Origin: Steromphala cineraria
Taxonomy: Eukaryota > Mollusca > Gastropoda > Trochida > Trochidae
Length of the DNA: 64,000 nt
Assembly: GCA_916613615.1 (NCBI GenBank)
Contig: OU744720.1
Span: forward strand, 66,499,971-66,563,970
Direction: 5' to 3'
The notes under the pieces are model-generated. The model saw nothing but the letters and a program-made list of their open reading frames with translations. It was not told where the DNA came from and searched no databases. Position numbers and translations under genes: made by a program. Of this stretch, positions 35,371 to 47,890 are shown piece after piece; positions within the stretch are counted from its first letter, which is position 1; the number at the start of each line of letters is the position of its first letter.

Positions 35371-35643
35371 CATGCAGTAAATAACCCGGACTTCGCAAAG
35401 AACGACTTACGTTTATGTTTACACCAACACCTAAGGGCTGTTCTGATTAATGACACTAATGTAGACTTTAAGGCTGGTGAGAACTATAGAGATGTTGCAA
35501 CAGTTATAGTACGAAACACAATAAGAGAAGTTGAAGATTACAACAACAGAGCTGGCTACCATGACCATCGCCAACCAGACGGCATCCTTTCCTTACATCA
35601 CACCACTCCATTCAGCTTACCATCTTTGAAAGTGTCTTCATAG
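35371..35643 (+). CDS. Coding-like exon or relic gene fragment, unrecognised
   Basis: An open frame of 90 codons without an initial Met directly follows an acceptor-like TTTGACTCAG and ends in TAG at 35641. The peptide is clearly protein-like. It starts H-A-V-N-N-P-D-F-A-K-N-D-L-R, then L-H-Q-H-L-R-A-V-L-I-N-D-T, A-G-E-N-Y-R-D-V-A-T-V, N-R-A-G-Y-H-D-H-R-Q-P-D-G and T-P-F-S-L-P-S-L. Codon use is balanced and GC is above the surroundings. It sits in a segment absent from block A, so it came with an insertion, either as part of a mobile element or as captured or retrocopied sequence. I do not recognise the family. Confidence 0.5.
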   Translation, partial: HAVNNPDFAKNDLRLCLHQHLRAVLINDTNVDFKAGENYRDVATVIVRNTIREVEDYNNRAGYHDHRQPDGILSLHHTTPFSLPSLKVSS

Positions 35644-35799
35644 ATATCAAATACAGTTCATGTTGTTATAGTTTCCCAAATCTGACTTGTAGGTGAGATA
35701 ACATATTTTATCATCCAAAAGTGGCTACCACAGTAGATATCGCTTTTCAGAGATCAAGTGATATCTACAAGCGATATCTACATTGTAGATATCGCTACA

Positions 35800-35965
35800 A
35801 TCATATCGTCATAATCCTATTACATCATCAGTTTAATGACATCACAAGGCTTTAGCATCACTTAGAACACAGATGACAATACTATGACGTCACAAAGTTT
35901 ATGGCGTAACAATGCTATGACATCATAATGCTGATGACGTCACAATGCAATGACCTCACTGTTCA
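35800..35965. repeat. Degenerate ATGACGTCACAATGC repeats
   Basis: About eight spaced repeats of an ATGAC(G/A)TCA-like word, two of them perfect TGACGTCA palindromes (35885-35892, 35935-35942). The core equals a CRE site, but arrangement as a decayed tandem repeat explains it equally well. Confidence 0.65.
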
Positions 35966-36048
35966 AAAAGTCTAATGACAGTTTTGTGTTCAGATATGTT
36001 CATTCTTTTGCTAATAACTGTTGAAAAATGATTTGGATGATAAATAAA

Positions 36049-36190
36049 ATCTCACCCTCGTGTCTTCTGATATCAAATATATCAACACTCGTTGATTAAA
36101 GTAAAAATATCCTCGGCAAGCCTCGGATATTTGTAACTTTAATCAACTCGTGTTGATATATTTGATATCAGAAGACACTTGGGTGAGATT
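36049..36190. repeat. Long palindromic foldback
   Basis: Arms of about 65 bp contain GTGTCTTCTGATATCAAATA and its complement, then GATTAAAG, and close on a short loop around TCGGCAAGCCTC. A few mismatches. Absent from block A. Confidence 0.92.
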
Positions 36191-37290
36191 CTCTATATCT
36201 GAAACATATTTTGATAACGTTCAATCAGCTTCTCAACAAACTATTTTCAACCACGACAACAGGGATGCAACAGAAGAAAAATAATTGTATTTGTACACTT
36301 GGATCATTTCTGATTCAAATCACAAGGTTTTTGCATACATTTGTTATTACCAATTATGCTATAAAAAGATGTAGAATGATAAAACTTTATCATAATTGGA
36401 GTCATTTAGAATTTTAGAAAAAAATATCTTAGGAGTTGGAGATTTAGTGACGTAAAGTACCCACAAGAGGATTCGGCCTCGAATAAAAAATCATATATAT
36501 ATACTATCCAACTCTCCTTATCTAAAATATATAAATCCACGTGAAAAGAAACGAGAAACCAACTCTCCTTATCTAAAATATTCTATATACTATCACAAAT
36601 ATATATAATCAAATGAGTTAAATAAAATAATCTAGCCATGTGTGTGACATCCTAAAGCTAGATAGTTATTCAGTAACTGTAATCTGAGCAACCGTATTCT
36701 CTTAAATCTAACTTTTCCATTAAATTTGTGTTGTAGGATCAATGATGTGTCTTTATTTGATTAAGCTGGAACCAAACGTGCTTCTGGCAAAGTCTTGTTG
36801 AAATGAGACACTAACAAGGATGGAAGTGGATTGCTATGTACCTAATGCAATTGGAAGTATCTGGAACAGGCTATGGGAGGGACGGTGCTGATGTACATGT
36901 AGACTATAGTTGCTATAGGAAGGTTATTTACAATTCATTCCAGGGTGTCCTACTTACCGCCAAACGGATATAATAAACTGAAAACTCTGCTGTAAATACA
37001 CATATGTTATGCAGATACATGTAGTATATATTAACATTGATTACATAATCATTTAGAAATTATTTATGTATGCGCGTATGATAATGTAGTTTGAGAGATG
37101 TTTCCCTACATATCTTAAATATATAATTGTATTTTCATATAGAATTATGGTATGTCTCTTCACCTATGTATGAAAGGGTCATATCACTGGTGTCAACAGC
37201 TTCATTGTCCAACAGATACCACTATTTAGCTACATGTAGTGAATATTTTCGTAACATGCTTTATATCATAAAATCATTTAAAAGTCACGT

Positions 37291-37530
37291 TTGATGATTA
37301 TATTTCTATGTAGTTTGAGAGAAAACTTCAGGATTTCAGGATTCTTATTTAAGTGTGAAATCCTTTCAAATGAAGAGAATGTCAAATTCAGGACCAACAT
37401 TTTAGGTTATTCCCTCACTATTTACTTAACATCTTTGATGAAAACAGATGTGCCAGTCTGGTCTGTCGTAGCACGCATTAGAGATAATAGACCCTTGGGA
37501 GGATCAATTAGTAGTATTTGGGCAATGTAA
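37291..37530 (+). pseudogene. DVPVW motif frame, block B copy
   Basis: The 79-codon counterpart of the frame ending at 3186. The motif part (37408-37510) reads T-S-L-M-K-T-D-V-P-V-W-S-V-V-A-R, then N-R-P-L-G-G-S-I. The part upstream of codon 1 is frameshifted relative to block A. Changes in the motif between the two copies are few. Function unknown. Confidence 0.4.
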
Positions 37531-37576
37531 TTGTTGGTCAGACCAAGTGATTAGTATAAATTTTGACGTACAAGTA

Positions 37577-38437
37577 ACAATTTAGCAAACTATATTCAAA
37601 TTAACTTTAAAGGGACAGTAGCACGTTTTTTGATAATTTTATATTCTAAATGTTTCAGTTATAATTGTAAGTTAATGCTACATGTATTATTTTGACAGTG
37701 TCAAAAATCTCATTACACAAGCCAATCATCCATAATCGGAAGACAAAGTATGAAGATTCACATAAAATCCATTGGCGGCCATTTTGTGTGAACACCTTTA
37801 ATTCATTTTGTGTAAGAAAAAGGAATCGCATGGCTAAACTTTACGTTATATATTTGAATAATTACTGCTCCATTTAGTTTAAAAACATTGTCTTTCAATG
37901 GGAACCATTAATTTTCATTTTCCTGACATCACCTTATTTTCCCCCTACTGCCCCTTTAAATTTACATTCCATAAATAATGATTGCTTCCATTTTGGATTG
38001 CTTATCTTTAACATCTATTTCTGCATCTATATATTTAACTCTTGATTCTTTCGTCCATTACATTTTACAGTCGATATTTATACGTTTAGCAATATCATAT
38101 ACAGCTAGCCTATTATCATGACATGACACAATAAAAGGGTATATTTTCAACTTAAGTCAGAATATGTCAAATTATTTTTATACGACATTTCCCAAGCTAG
38201 ATTCTTCAAACCTTTTAGTAAAAAAATCAATAAAATTTCAGTAAGAGATGCTTATGATAATTGTTTAATAACATTTTTAACAATAATAAAGTACTTCATG
38301 ACGATTATGTACATTATATTTGAAATATCAAACCGATGAGCAATATAAAAATATATCATGCAATTAAAAATGTTCTTAATTTATCAAAAGTGCTATTCAT
38401 GGTCAGTAAATGTCTGTCACATCTTTCTAGAAATAAA
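37577..38437. other. 0.86-kb insertion found only in block B
   Basis: Block A reads GACGTACAAATAAGACAA without it. It contains TTAA MITE copy 4 at its left and AT-rich non-coding DNA to the right. No terminal structure is apparent. Confidence 0.7.
37611..37955 (-). mobile_element. TTAA MITE, copy 4
   Basis: The 345-bp element is flanked by TTAA (37607-37610 and 37956-37959). The left end is AGGGACAGTAGCACGTTTTT and the right end CTACTGCCCCT with some decay. It has the same core CCATTGGCGGCCATTTT as copy 3. Confidence 0.92.
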
Positions 38438-41400
38438 AATAAGACAATAAACGATGATTCATAAGAAATGTCAAATAAAAATGTCATATTGAACAATATT
38501 TCCATGTTATGATGTTTATCGACACAATTTGCTTGTTGATTAAGTTATCATTTTGTTTGGTATCAATCAACGGGTATTTATGACTATGGAAATGTGATGA
38601 CTTTGATTGAACTATGGGACAACTCTGGAAAAAAGCTAAATCATGTTCATTGTATGATACTGAACAAATCTGTCATTACAAAACGGTTGGTTATACACAT
38701 GACATATTATTGACAAAGACACAAGCAAACAAAGATTGTGTTATCATAAAACTAGATATTTTATGGCTATTTGATCGGCTCTCGAGTTCTTCTTCCAAAT
38801 TACTGATAATGGTTATCTGATCGGAAACAAAACATACTAGACATGTCTATGCATACTTGATGAACACTGACGTATAGTTCCCTGTTGTTCAGTTAATGCA
38901 GATAACGTTCAATATATCAAACATTACTAGCACAATGACCATTATGCAGTTAAGTGTCCTTACGAATTGAAATTATCCTTTTAGTCTATTAAATATAAAG
39001 TAATGGTTAAACGTTAATCGTTTTATTCTAACTAAATGAAGAAAAGCGTTTCGTTACTTTGGATAATAGGTAGATCTTAATTTTATTTCGTTTATTCTGA
39101 TAATCGTGGCATATATTGACATATATTAATAGAATCCATTAATCACAAATTGATGATGACTTGATAGCATACATTTCTGCAACCCGGGGAGCTTAAGAAT
39201 TTGACGGAAACACCCACGAACTTTTATCCGAGAGTTCGTATACATATCATATGTTTTCTTCTTTCAGGTAACAAGCAATGATTCCTTCCTTAATATAATA
39301 ATACTTTATTATTATAAATCTGTCGGTTCCTCTCCGACCATAGGATATCATGTCAACTAAAAATCGACTTAGTTCAAAAGAAGGTATTAATGATCAGGTA
39401 AATGATCAATTACCTTTTACTTCTATACAGATAATTAAAATCATTAAAGTGGCCCAATTTCAACAAATTACTGAGTTTGATGTGACTGCTAATTATTATT
39501 GTTTCATCATATTATTCTCATATTTGCATGTGGTCCCTTAAAGCTGTCGAGATAACTTTTGCAACACAATTTCACATGGCAATTAAGTGTCCGAAAAAAC
39601 AAACACATGTACATATAAATTCGGTCACACTGTTTATCCTTTAACATCAGGTTTCTTAAACTAAAAATCATTTCTCGATGATAACTGAAAAAAAAGAAGT
39701 TTTTGTTAATCAGATGAGAATCTGTAATAAAGGCACTTACTGTATCATTCGAAGACAATAGGGGTTGATCGGCATTGCCTCCTCAAATTGTCTGTTTGCT
39801 ATTGAGAAGCTTAGTGTATAGTTGATCTCTATTTATGTTTTGTCGTTTTAGGGTGTCAAATATTGGTGTATGAAGAATCAGAGTTTCAGAAAAGAATACT
39901 ATATGTTTGTTTTAGATATTTATATTTTGCTGATAAAACTTATTTATCTCATTACAAATATAAACCAGATGGAAGTGATTGAGACAGAACAACGAGAAAA
40001 CACCTTTATCGTTTATGTTAACTAAATATTGCAAATGTTTGTTATCAACGTCCATATCATCCTGCTAAAAATAATTGCTCATTATCATCGTGTGCAACTG
40101 AAGTCTTTATTCCAACGGAAATTAATTTCTCTATACATGATTTAACATGTTCACAATTACATTGAGGCAATATATCAAGATGATGTACAAAGGAATGATC
40201 CAAATCTATAAAAGACACATTGAAAATGAATTGTTTTTTTATTTAGAGATTCATGTTCTTTGGATTATTTGTTACACAATCTACAAACATTGAATAACCC
40301 ATTAAAACATAAAATTCGAGAGCAGAAAAATGTATTTTTCTTTGATTATAACAATAAGAGAAGAAGTTGTCAAACATAAAAAATATACAATATTGGCTAC
40401 AGCAACGTTTTTTCTTGAATTGATAATATTCTGACCCTAAATCAGTCAGGATGTTTTTTATTCCCTGGCATGAGCATTTTGAACGCGACTTGCTTCAATT
40501 ATTGATTGAACATCCATAAGGCGCTAATCAGCTAACAGATTAAAAAGACATTTCGAAACATCTTGTGATGTAAAACAAGATTATTCTCATGGGAAATAAC
40601 TTGCACTAAAAGCGATGAATGAAACACATCTTAAAGACACTAAAGGGAATATTGTGTAAGGTTTTGTATTAAGAGTGATATATAACTCGAAAAACACCCT
40701 ATGATACGTATTAACAAATTCTTTGATCTCTTATCAACATGCACATCACCATTGCACTAAATGCTTTGCTTGACAAACCCCTTTTATTGGATAAAAGTGG
40801 CAGAATTTACACTTTTCGCTAAATCTTAAATTATTATGTTTTAACATGTCGATTCAGATTTATATGAATTCTTATCATGCTACTAGTTTTCATCTTTCAA
40901 AGCAAACTGCATTAATAAGATCTGTGATTAAAAACTGAAGTAGGAAAAAGATAAGTTACTTTGAAATATATTTCCAACAAGGAAGTCCTGACAGTTCTCT
41001 CAGGAGTGTTCTCTTAAACTAATTTTAAGATTTTTGGATTACTAGAGCTTTACCTGTGATATCAAACATTTGAGCCACAGAAATGAGTAAAAAATCATAT
41101 ATATACAAATAATGAATTATGTAAACCATGCTTCAGCGACCATTCTAACCAGAGCTCATTTAAAACAACATTATAAAGTAATATTTACTGATAAATTTAA
41201 TGAAAGAAGATTTTATGTCTGTTTACCTGGTCCTCTTTTACTTACCCAATACGATTTAAAGACACACACATCTGATTGCCAAAAATCATTGCTAAATTGT
41301 AAGACAGATTAATAAACTAATCTTATGCGAGATCAGCTGAAACCCTGTTATATAAAGTAATTGAACTGGTAGATGATGGCAAGTACAATGAGAAGGATTT

Positions 41401-41803
41401 TAAGCCAAAAAGTAAATAATGGGCTATAACCATTCTCTCCTGAATTAATTCATTCTGGTTTCAAGGATTTTATGTCATAACAAACCTTTGTCATAGATAT
41501 TAAATTAATTGTTTCTAATATTAATCTAGACGTTCTATCTGAATGATAAACCAATTGAAAACTCGGAATGGAACCCTGTTAATAACTGTTACGTGTGTAT
41601 TGGATAACATGGATAATCTTATAGTTACTTTTTCAGAAATGTAACTACTTGCTATCTTTGTTTCTTATATTTTCTTATAAAAATACTTTATACATATTTA
41701 AGACAACATTAACATTAATTAACGTGTACTCCAGGTTGCTAGTTTTGCACACAAAAACGCATTAAGTCTGATCCATGTTGTTCTTTTGGTGAATATATTG
41801 TTA
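38438..41803. other. Long AT-rich stretch of block B without a clear gene
   Basis: Counterpart of about 3230-6607. Short frames are not conserved in length. Nothing supported. Confidence 0.6.
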
Positions 41804-41920
41804 TTATTCATACTGGAGTCTGTGAATGTTTAAGACATAACAGGATGCCACCTGATGGTCTGGAAAGGCGAAATATGGAATATTGACCCACAACAGAACA
41901 ATCAACAAGCCATTTTTCAT
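41804..41920 (-). CDS. Tiny ORF with hydrophobic N-terminus (block B)
   Basis: The 38-codon counterpart of 6608-6724, starting MKNGLLIVLLWVNIPYF. It lies within a longer open frame (to 42118). A signal-peptide first exon is possible, but chance is equally likely. Confidence 0.2.
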   Translation of the reverse strand: MKNGLLIVLLWVNIPYFAFPDHQVASCYVLNIHRLQYE

Positions 41921-43910
41921 GACTTTTGCGTCTCTAAAACATGTATTTGGGGAAACAAGTTGACACCCGAAAGTCTCAATGAATGTAAGCATATAACCTA
42001 AAAAAACAAGCACTTTGAGACGGTAAAATAACATGGAACAGAGCAGTCTTGTATTATATTGCTGCCGACCAAGATCAACTGAATATATGTATGACTTTAC
42101 CCGACTCAGACAAGACATAAGTATACAATGTTTATATGTAATCTTCGGTTACCACTGGAGGAAATACAGATTTTCTCTCTCTCGCACTGGTTCCTTGGTG
42201 TTTGCTTACTTTAAATAAGGTTAGCATATGTTTTTTTGTGTTACATTAAAATATCTCAGTTATCAGAATAATAATGTTACCATCACCTGTTCTATAACGG
42301 TTTTGTGTTTATGGTTTTTGCCAATGGTTGCTTTATTAATAGTTGCTATCAATAGTTCAAATGGTAAGTTTCTTCATCAACCGTTTGCATTATTAATGTC
42401 TTGCTTGTTAACATCTATAAACGGTTCTAAAATTTTGAAATGAAAGCTGTCTTGATCACTATGTCATTATCTACAATATCGTGAGTCTTGATTATGTGCA
42501 AATATATGTATATTATTATCGATAACAATGTCTTACATTTATCTTGACATAAAGAATGAACAATATATGTGTATCTTATTTATGGCCATTTGTAAACATT
42601 AAAATGATTGAAAGTATAATAATGCTTAATTGTCAAAATATGCCAGGAATGTAACATAAATGTTATGAACAAAACAATGTGTAATAAATGGTAAGAGTTA
42701 TAATGATCATATCGTTTAACGTAGTATCATATTTCTAGGAAATGTTTTATAATTCACAAAACATACTCCTTTAAACAAAAACCTTTTGATTGAATGGAAA
42801 TTAATCATCATTACACTATAGACAAAATGGATAGAGATGTGTGGAATGTTAGACACAATTGTATTAAATATTAAAAATTCATATTTTGCCAATTTTGCCA
42901 AAAAGGTCAATATTGGTTAAAACTATCAAATGCCCTTAATTTATTACTCAGAATGATATGAAATGATCATTAATGTATACGTTTGATAAACAGGCGATGG
43001 GCAAATTATTAGCCTAATGAAAACCATAACTAAGGATTCAAGGATTATTGTGTGGGACGAAATTATGATATTATAAAATTCAAGATTTAGGAAACAAACT
43101 TTTGATCGGAAACTGTAACACTGGAACATTAAATCATAAATCTAGTGTTTACAAGTGTTCATCGTATTTTTAAACCTGATTTTGCATAATAATAATAATC
43201 AGTTTGACCAAAAAGATTCTTCAATGCAAAGCAAAAAAAACCATTTTCCTAATCCTTTGTAAGCTTATGGTATTAACTAAGTATACATACAACTATTGGA
43301 TTAATTCACATGCTACAGTGTATGAACTATTTCAAAAGGAATATTGCGTGAAAATCTTCTGTTGGCTATTTCTGTATTGTTCTAATCATTAACGTTGAAA
43401 TTAACATGCTTTGAAGGGATGTACATTCCAAGATGAACTATCTTGCAGGAGATTGGGAAATTAGATTCCAGACAACCAAAGAGTGTGTACAATGCTGTAG
43501 GCAATTGCAATATGAATGGAGTACTTTATTTTCAACGGCATAAGTAGCTGCAATCCCTATCTAAGAACAGGCTTTTGATAAGCATTGCTAGTTAGTCTAC
43601 AGAAGACGATAAAAGTTGACATTAAGCCTCTTGCAACCAATCAATATGTGAAGCATCAAGTTGGTTCAATACCATGCTCTGTCCCTCAATCATTTCATCA
43701 TATAATGAAACTTTCAATAGGGCGATTATAGAAAGCGTCTAGGAAAAGGATCAATATGAGAAATCGCCTTGAAAAAGGATTTTATTAATAACCAATAACA
43801 AGAGAATAAATTGACATGGGCTTCATGTGAAAAATATATACTTATGTCCTTATACTTTTCGCTGACCATGAGTTTCTGTGTTGTTGTTTTTTATTTTAAA
43901 ATGTTTTCAT
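41921..43910. other. Non-coding part of block B
   Basis: Counterpart of about 6725-8900. Minus-strand frame 42944-43129 has a same-length partner at 7769-7954 but low complexity and no splice or domain support. Confidence 0.5.
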
Positions 43911-44000
43911 TTACGATAAACTCCGCTTTGACCTGGTTGCCATTTTGTAACAATATTTGAGCCACAGAATATTAGGGAATAATAAGGAACAAAATGACAC
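43911..44000 (-). CDS. Possible terminal exon of the block B membrane-protein candidate
   Basis: On the minus strand an acceptor-like CCTCTTTAAG precedes 29 codons (V-S-F-C-S-L-L-F-P-N-I-L-W-L-K...) and a TAA stop. It begins in phase 0, compatible with the phase-0 donor of 44155-44283. It is short and weakly supported. In block A the equivalent frame has a TAG after the fourteenth or fifteenth codon, which would truncate copy A. Confidence 0.22.
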   Translation of the reverse strand: MSFCSLLFPNILWLKYCYKMATRSKRSLS

Positions 44001-44154
44001 CTTAAAGAGGGTCAGAGGAGGGTCATAAGAATAAACAGCCATCAGGGAAAGGTCATGAAAAAAGATATGGGGTTTGCATTGCAAAAATGACAGATGTGCT
44101 AACAATTATGCCTTTTCGGAAGATCAGCATTCTAATTTCGAAGTCACAACTTAC

Positions 44155-44283
44155 CGTAAAACTGTCAGTATTAGAAAGCGACATTATTCCTATCCAATAC
44201 TCATAGAAAAGCAGAACTGAACCAATAACTTTTTGTTGAAAGACAATTAATGTAATCAAACCTTCTGTTACTGTTTGCTGAAT
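44155..44283 (-). CDS. Candidate internal exon, membrane-protein-like (block B)
   Basis: The 129-bp counterpart of 8982-9110 with the same acceptor (TTTTGTAATCAG) and donor (GTAAGT). It encodes IQQTVTEGLITLIVFQQK, then a hydrophobic segment. Phase 0 at both ends fits the upstream exon at 45391-45643. Only two residues differ from copy A within the exon (A to G, A to V). Confidence 0.45.
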
Positions 44284-45390
44284 CTGATTACAAAATATAT
44301 GCATTTTAACCCTGAATAAAATTTTATTGTAGAACCAGTTGGACCTTATATTATTGATTCCTGATGATTTTGTAAAACTTTTTCTGAGGGTGACACTTTA
44401 TACGATATTATTACTTTATCAAACCTATATGCATCAATCAACTTTGAAGTCTGACATTGATAGTTTGAAATTGAATGAGTTTGTTTTCAAAATCAAACTT
44501 TTTGATGTGTAATTTTTTGTTATTTTTTTTTTATCATTTACATTGTTGTAAGTTCTATGAATGCTTAAGTCTGTTGTTAACTTATTTTTTCTTGATTATA
44601 ACACAAATTTCAAATGAAGACAATGCGGGAGAAAATAAATCGTTTTGTCCTGTAATCCCTATTCTTATATGAGATGTAGAAGATCAGCTCTTCATAATTA
44701 AATATTAGTGTAAGTTTTTTTAGGGACTCATCTGGCGATGCCGAAATGGTGTTTTATTTTGCTCGTTGATTAATGAGTTTGTTTATATCAAAATAAAATA
44801 ATGAGGCAAGGATGATTTTATAAATTGGAACAGAACATTGTTTACTGGTAAGGGAATTAGAACTAGTTACACATGGAAGATATGTATTGATCTTTTTTTT
44901 AAAAGTTCAGTGTTTCATACAAGTTTGTTTTTCATGGCAGTGATGAAAACTTAAATTCTTATAGCTTTATATTCAAAATCAGGATGAAGGGTCTTAAGAT
45001 GTGTTCGTTTCCATGAGAGTTCATGATACAGCAATGTCATTCCAGCCAAATTGGCGCTTGTTAAATCCTCGTCAAGTTTTTACAAACCAATCAATAATTG
45101 CCCAAGAATCGGCTTCAAAACGTGTTATAAATCTTATGATGGCATATTCACCTTAAAATATCAAACATATGATATGTATACTATATTCGTTTTCAATGAA
45201 AAAGAAAATAATTTTGGCGTATTTCCAAAACCAAATTATTGATTATCCAAACATGCGTGAAGAATAGAGCAAGCGTTTTTAAACTTGTCTGTATACTCTT
45301 CCATTATGTGCAATCTTCACATCTTCTAAATTTATAAAAGCGAACAATGAAAAACATGTGTATGTTAGACTCTTTGAAGTCTGTTTTTAC

Positions 45391-45643
45391 TATTTCATAG
45401 CTTATTCTGAGGTGGCGAACATCCATACATACTTTCTGCATAACGCTCTCGACATATATCATGACAGAAAGATACCATAATAACATGCATGCGGGAGCCA
45501 ACAGAAGCAAACGTAAAACCCACAGAGACATCACAAAACTAACAGTGGCATAAAAGTTCAAAGAAGCTGTGAGAAAACATAGACAGAATGCATATAATTC
45601 AAACATAACTAACACATAACTATTATAAAAAGCGAAACATTTT
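45391..45643 (-). CDS. Candidate exon with two transmembrane spans (block B)
   Basis: The minus-strand acceptor TTTACACTTAG and donor GTAAAA delimit 253 bp, the same size and phase as 10282-10534. The peptide starts KCFAFYNSYVLVMFELYAF, has two hydrophobic spans and ends C-M-D-V-R-H-L-R-I-S-Y-E-I. The open frame extends upstream to a Met at 45720, so an unspliced start cannot be excluded. Together with 44155-44283 it could make part of a multi-pass receptor or transporter on the minus strand. No family can be named. Copy B is the better candidate for function because copy A has a downstream stop and a 9.5-kb insertion upstream. Confidence 0.5.
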
Positions 45644-45835
45644 CTAAGTGTAAACAAAATATACATATGTGAATGTCTTTGCCTTATACATGGAATATAT
45701 TTGACTTTCAGATATTGCATTGAAACATTGTTAGGTAGAGAAAATATAGAAGCTCATATGAAAATATTGTTTTGTTGGAAACAAAACTGTGTACCTGCTC
45801 GAAACAGAAGGGGAACCATTTGCAAATAATATCGA

Positions 45836-46150
45836 TTATTATAGAAATATAATTCTTAAACAATAGCCTAGTAGCTGTGGTTTTGGCTCAAAATGAAAAT
45901 TTGAACTATTTAAAATCATGAACAACATTCTATACATTTGTTGTTCGTACATGTATATTGGAGCTTCTCTCTTCAAAGAGGTAGATCAAGCGTATTCGTC
46001 CCTTTCAAGCATTTAATGACTGGATCTACCAGTTATTTAAACTGGTAAAAAACAATAAATAATTTTATTCATAATGATATTTCAATATTTACATAAAATG
46101 CAAAGCCATCAAAACATTTTTACAAGCCCTTTATGAGGAATGTTATAAAT
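45836..46150. other. 315-bp segment found only in block B
   Basis: Block A joins CAAATAATAT to an AT run and CTATGAATG here. The extra DNA contains a short CTCTTCAAAGAG palindrome near 45971. Origin unclear. Confidence 0.6.
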
Positions 46151-46582
46151 ATATATCTATGAATGTATAATGTTTCAATTTTGGTTTGTGTAAGATTATC
46201 CACAGTGTCGTTGTTTAACTCAATATTTTGTTGGGTTTCTTTGTTTCTTTTGTTTGTGTCTACTTTCAATGACGTGGAGCTATCATGTAATCTACGGTAA
46301 TGTATTACAACAGTTAAAGTGATGACAGTAGTTAAACAACAGTCACTAACAAAGAGGACACAAAATAAAAACAATTGCAAAAATAGGTTCCTTATAAAAG
46401 AGCTTCATGTTATCGACTTTGATTGATAGTGTAGTGTAAGAATGAGACCTGTTATTCATTGCTTCAAGAAGACTTGAATGACTATTGTTAATTCAAAACC
46501 GATAAATCAAAAGAAGGAAAGGATATGAATAAAAAACGAAAACGACACTTGACTGCATTTCATACACTTTGAAGTACAAGTA

Positions 46583-46598
46583 AAGAATTTGTATGTGG
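46583..46598. other. Empty site of the 9.5-kb element
   Basis: AAGAATTTGTATGTGG continues unbroken. The TA at 46592-46593 is the single pre-insertion target corresponding to 11159-11160 and 20677-20678. Confidence 0.95.
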
Positions 46599-47890
46599 TA
46601 TATATAAAACAGATTAATTTTAAACACGTAATCTTATGGTAGATCTGTTTATGAGCAACTTGACTTGATTTGTATGTAACCCTTTAATAGATTTGAAAAA
46701 TGTTAACTCAGAATGGTCGCCAACCTGCGTATGAATGACAGGGTTTTGCGTTTAATGGGACTGTAGATCCTTACATATTCAAATTATTAATATAATATGC
46801 TGTATTTAAAGGGTATGTAAAACGCAAATAAGGGTTGTTGTTAGTTTATCCAAATCAGCAGTAAAAATATAGAACTGTAAAACCCGAGAAAGCTGTAAAT
46901 GAAATGGATATGCCCTGTGTACAAAACCTATATGCCCTGTCATAAATGAAACCTTTAAAGTAAATTGAACTTTTCGTTAAAAATATCTATCGCGATTTCT
47001 ATAATCTTAATATCTGTATTAACATTATTGTATGAAAATAAGGATAGTTAAAATCATAAACATTTCTGTTGAAACTTAAACGTTTGTATATAAAAGCGTC
47101 CATGTTTATGTGAAAAAGGTAACAAACACTATAATGTTCCAAGTCAAATGCCTTTGCTGGTGTTCCTTTTTGTATGTTTGCTTTTATTGACAAGTTTTGA
47201 TTCCTTTCAGCGTTCATAAAACAGCTCGGGAAACTATTTTGGTACAGATGACAAGCCTGATTTAACCCAAGTTATTCCAAATGGTGCATTAAAACAGCAA
47301 ACACCCATGCCAGTTGCTATAACAAGACAAAACAAAAGCACCTTATGATGTTCAGTGCATGAATTCTAGCATACATGTTATTCGTATGATCATAAAGTAC
47401 TCTCTACACAATACGATCATTGGCCAACAAGAATATACACTAACCTGGCAAAACGTATTATCTTTCCTTTGAAAAATTCCAAACAAATCATATGTAACAA
47501 AACAAGTGAAAAAAACTCAAAGGATGCCAATACAAGTAATTCTTAAACCATTGTAAATAATTATTTATTGAATAAATTATTGTGTAAGTCGTATTTCAGG
47601 AAACATGAAAATAGGTCTGACACCTCTCGGACGCTACAACTAAAACGGTTCTACCACAGTCATGAATAGTAAGCTTTAGACATGTATCATGGTGATATTG
47701 TTTCGAAGGGGAACCAAGTTAATGAAACAACTGCTTTTCTGCCCAAAGACATCGTGAAACATATAAAACCCGATATGATTAGGTTGGTAGGCAGTAAATA
47801 CTTTTATACTTTAAATTATTTATACCTAGCATTGAAATAAAGAATGACACAGTAAGATATGTAGACAAAGTTCAACAGTAGGAGTAAGAG
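46599..47890. other. Non-coding part of block B
   Basis: Counterpart of 20683-21991. Nothing supported. Confidence 0.6.

Larger units (their letters stand above)
35177..36337. other. 1.16-kb insertion found only in block B
   Basis: Block A passes directly from ACATGT to TTTGTTATTGCC near 2016. The insert contains a coding-like exon (35371-35643), a pair of GATATC-rich hairpins (35733-35812), a TGACGTCA-rich patch and a long foldback (36049-36190). Its ends show no clear inverted repeat; a short ACAT occurs at both junctions. Confidence 0.75.

Noticed and set aside
46120..46345. Minus-strand frame with a hydrophobic start and basic loop after a good pyrimidine-AG, upstream of the candidate membrane exon.
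   Set aside because: No donor in the phase required by the next exon could be found, and block A has a 16-bp deletion and a stop in the same frame.
46999..47217. 72-codon minus-strand frame in block B.
   Set aside because: The block A counterpart has an in-frame stop and the sequence has no domain.
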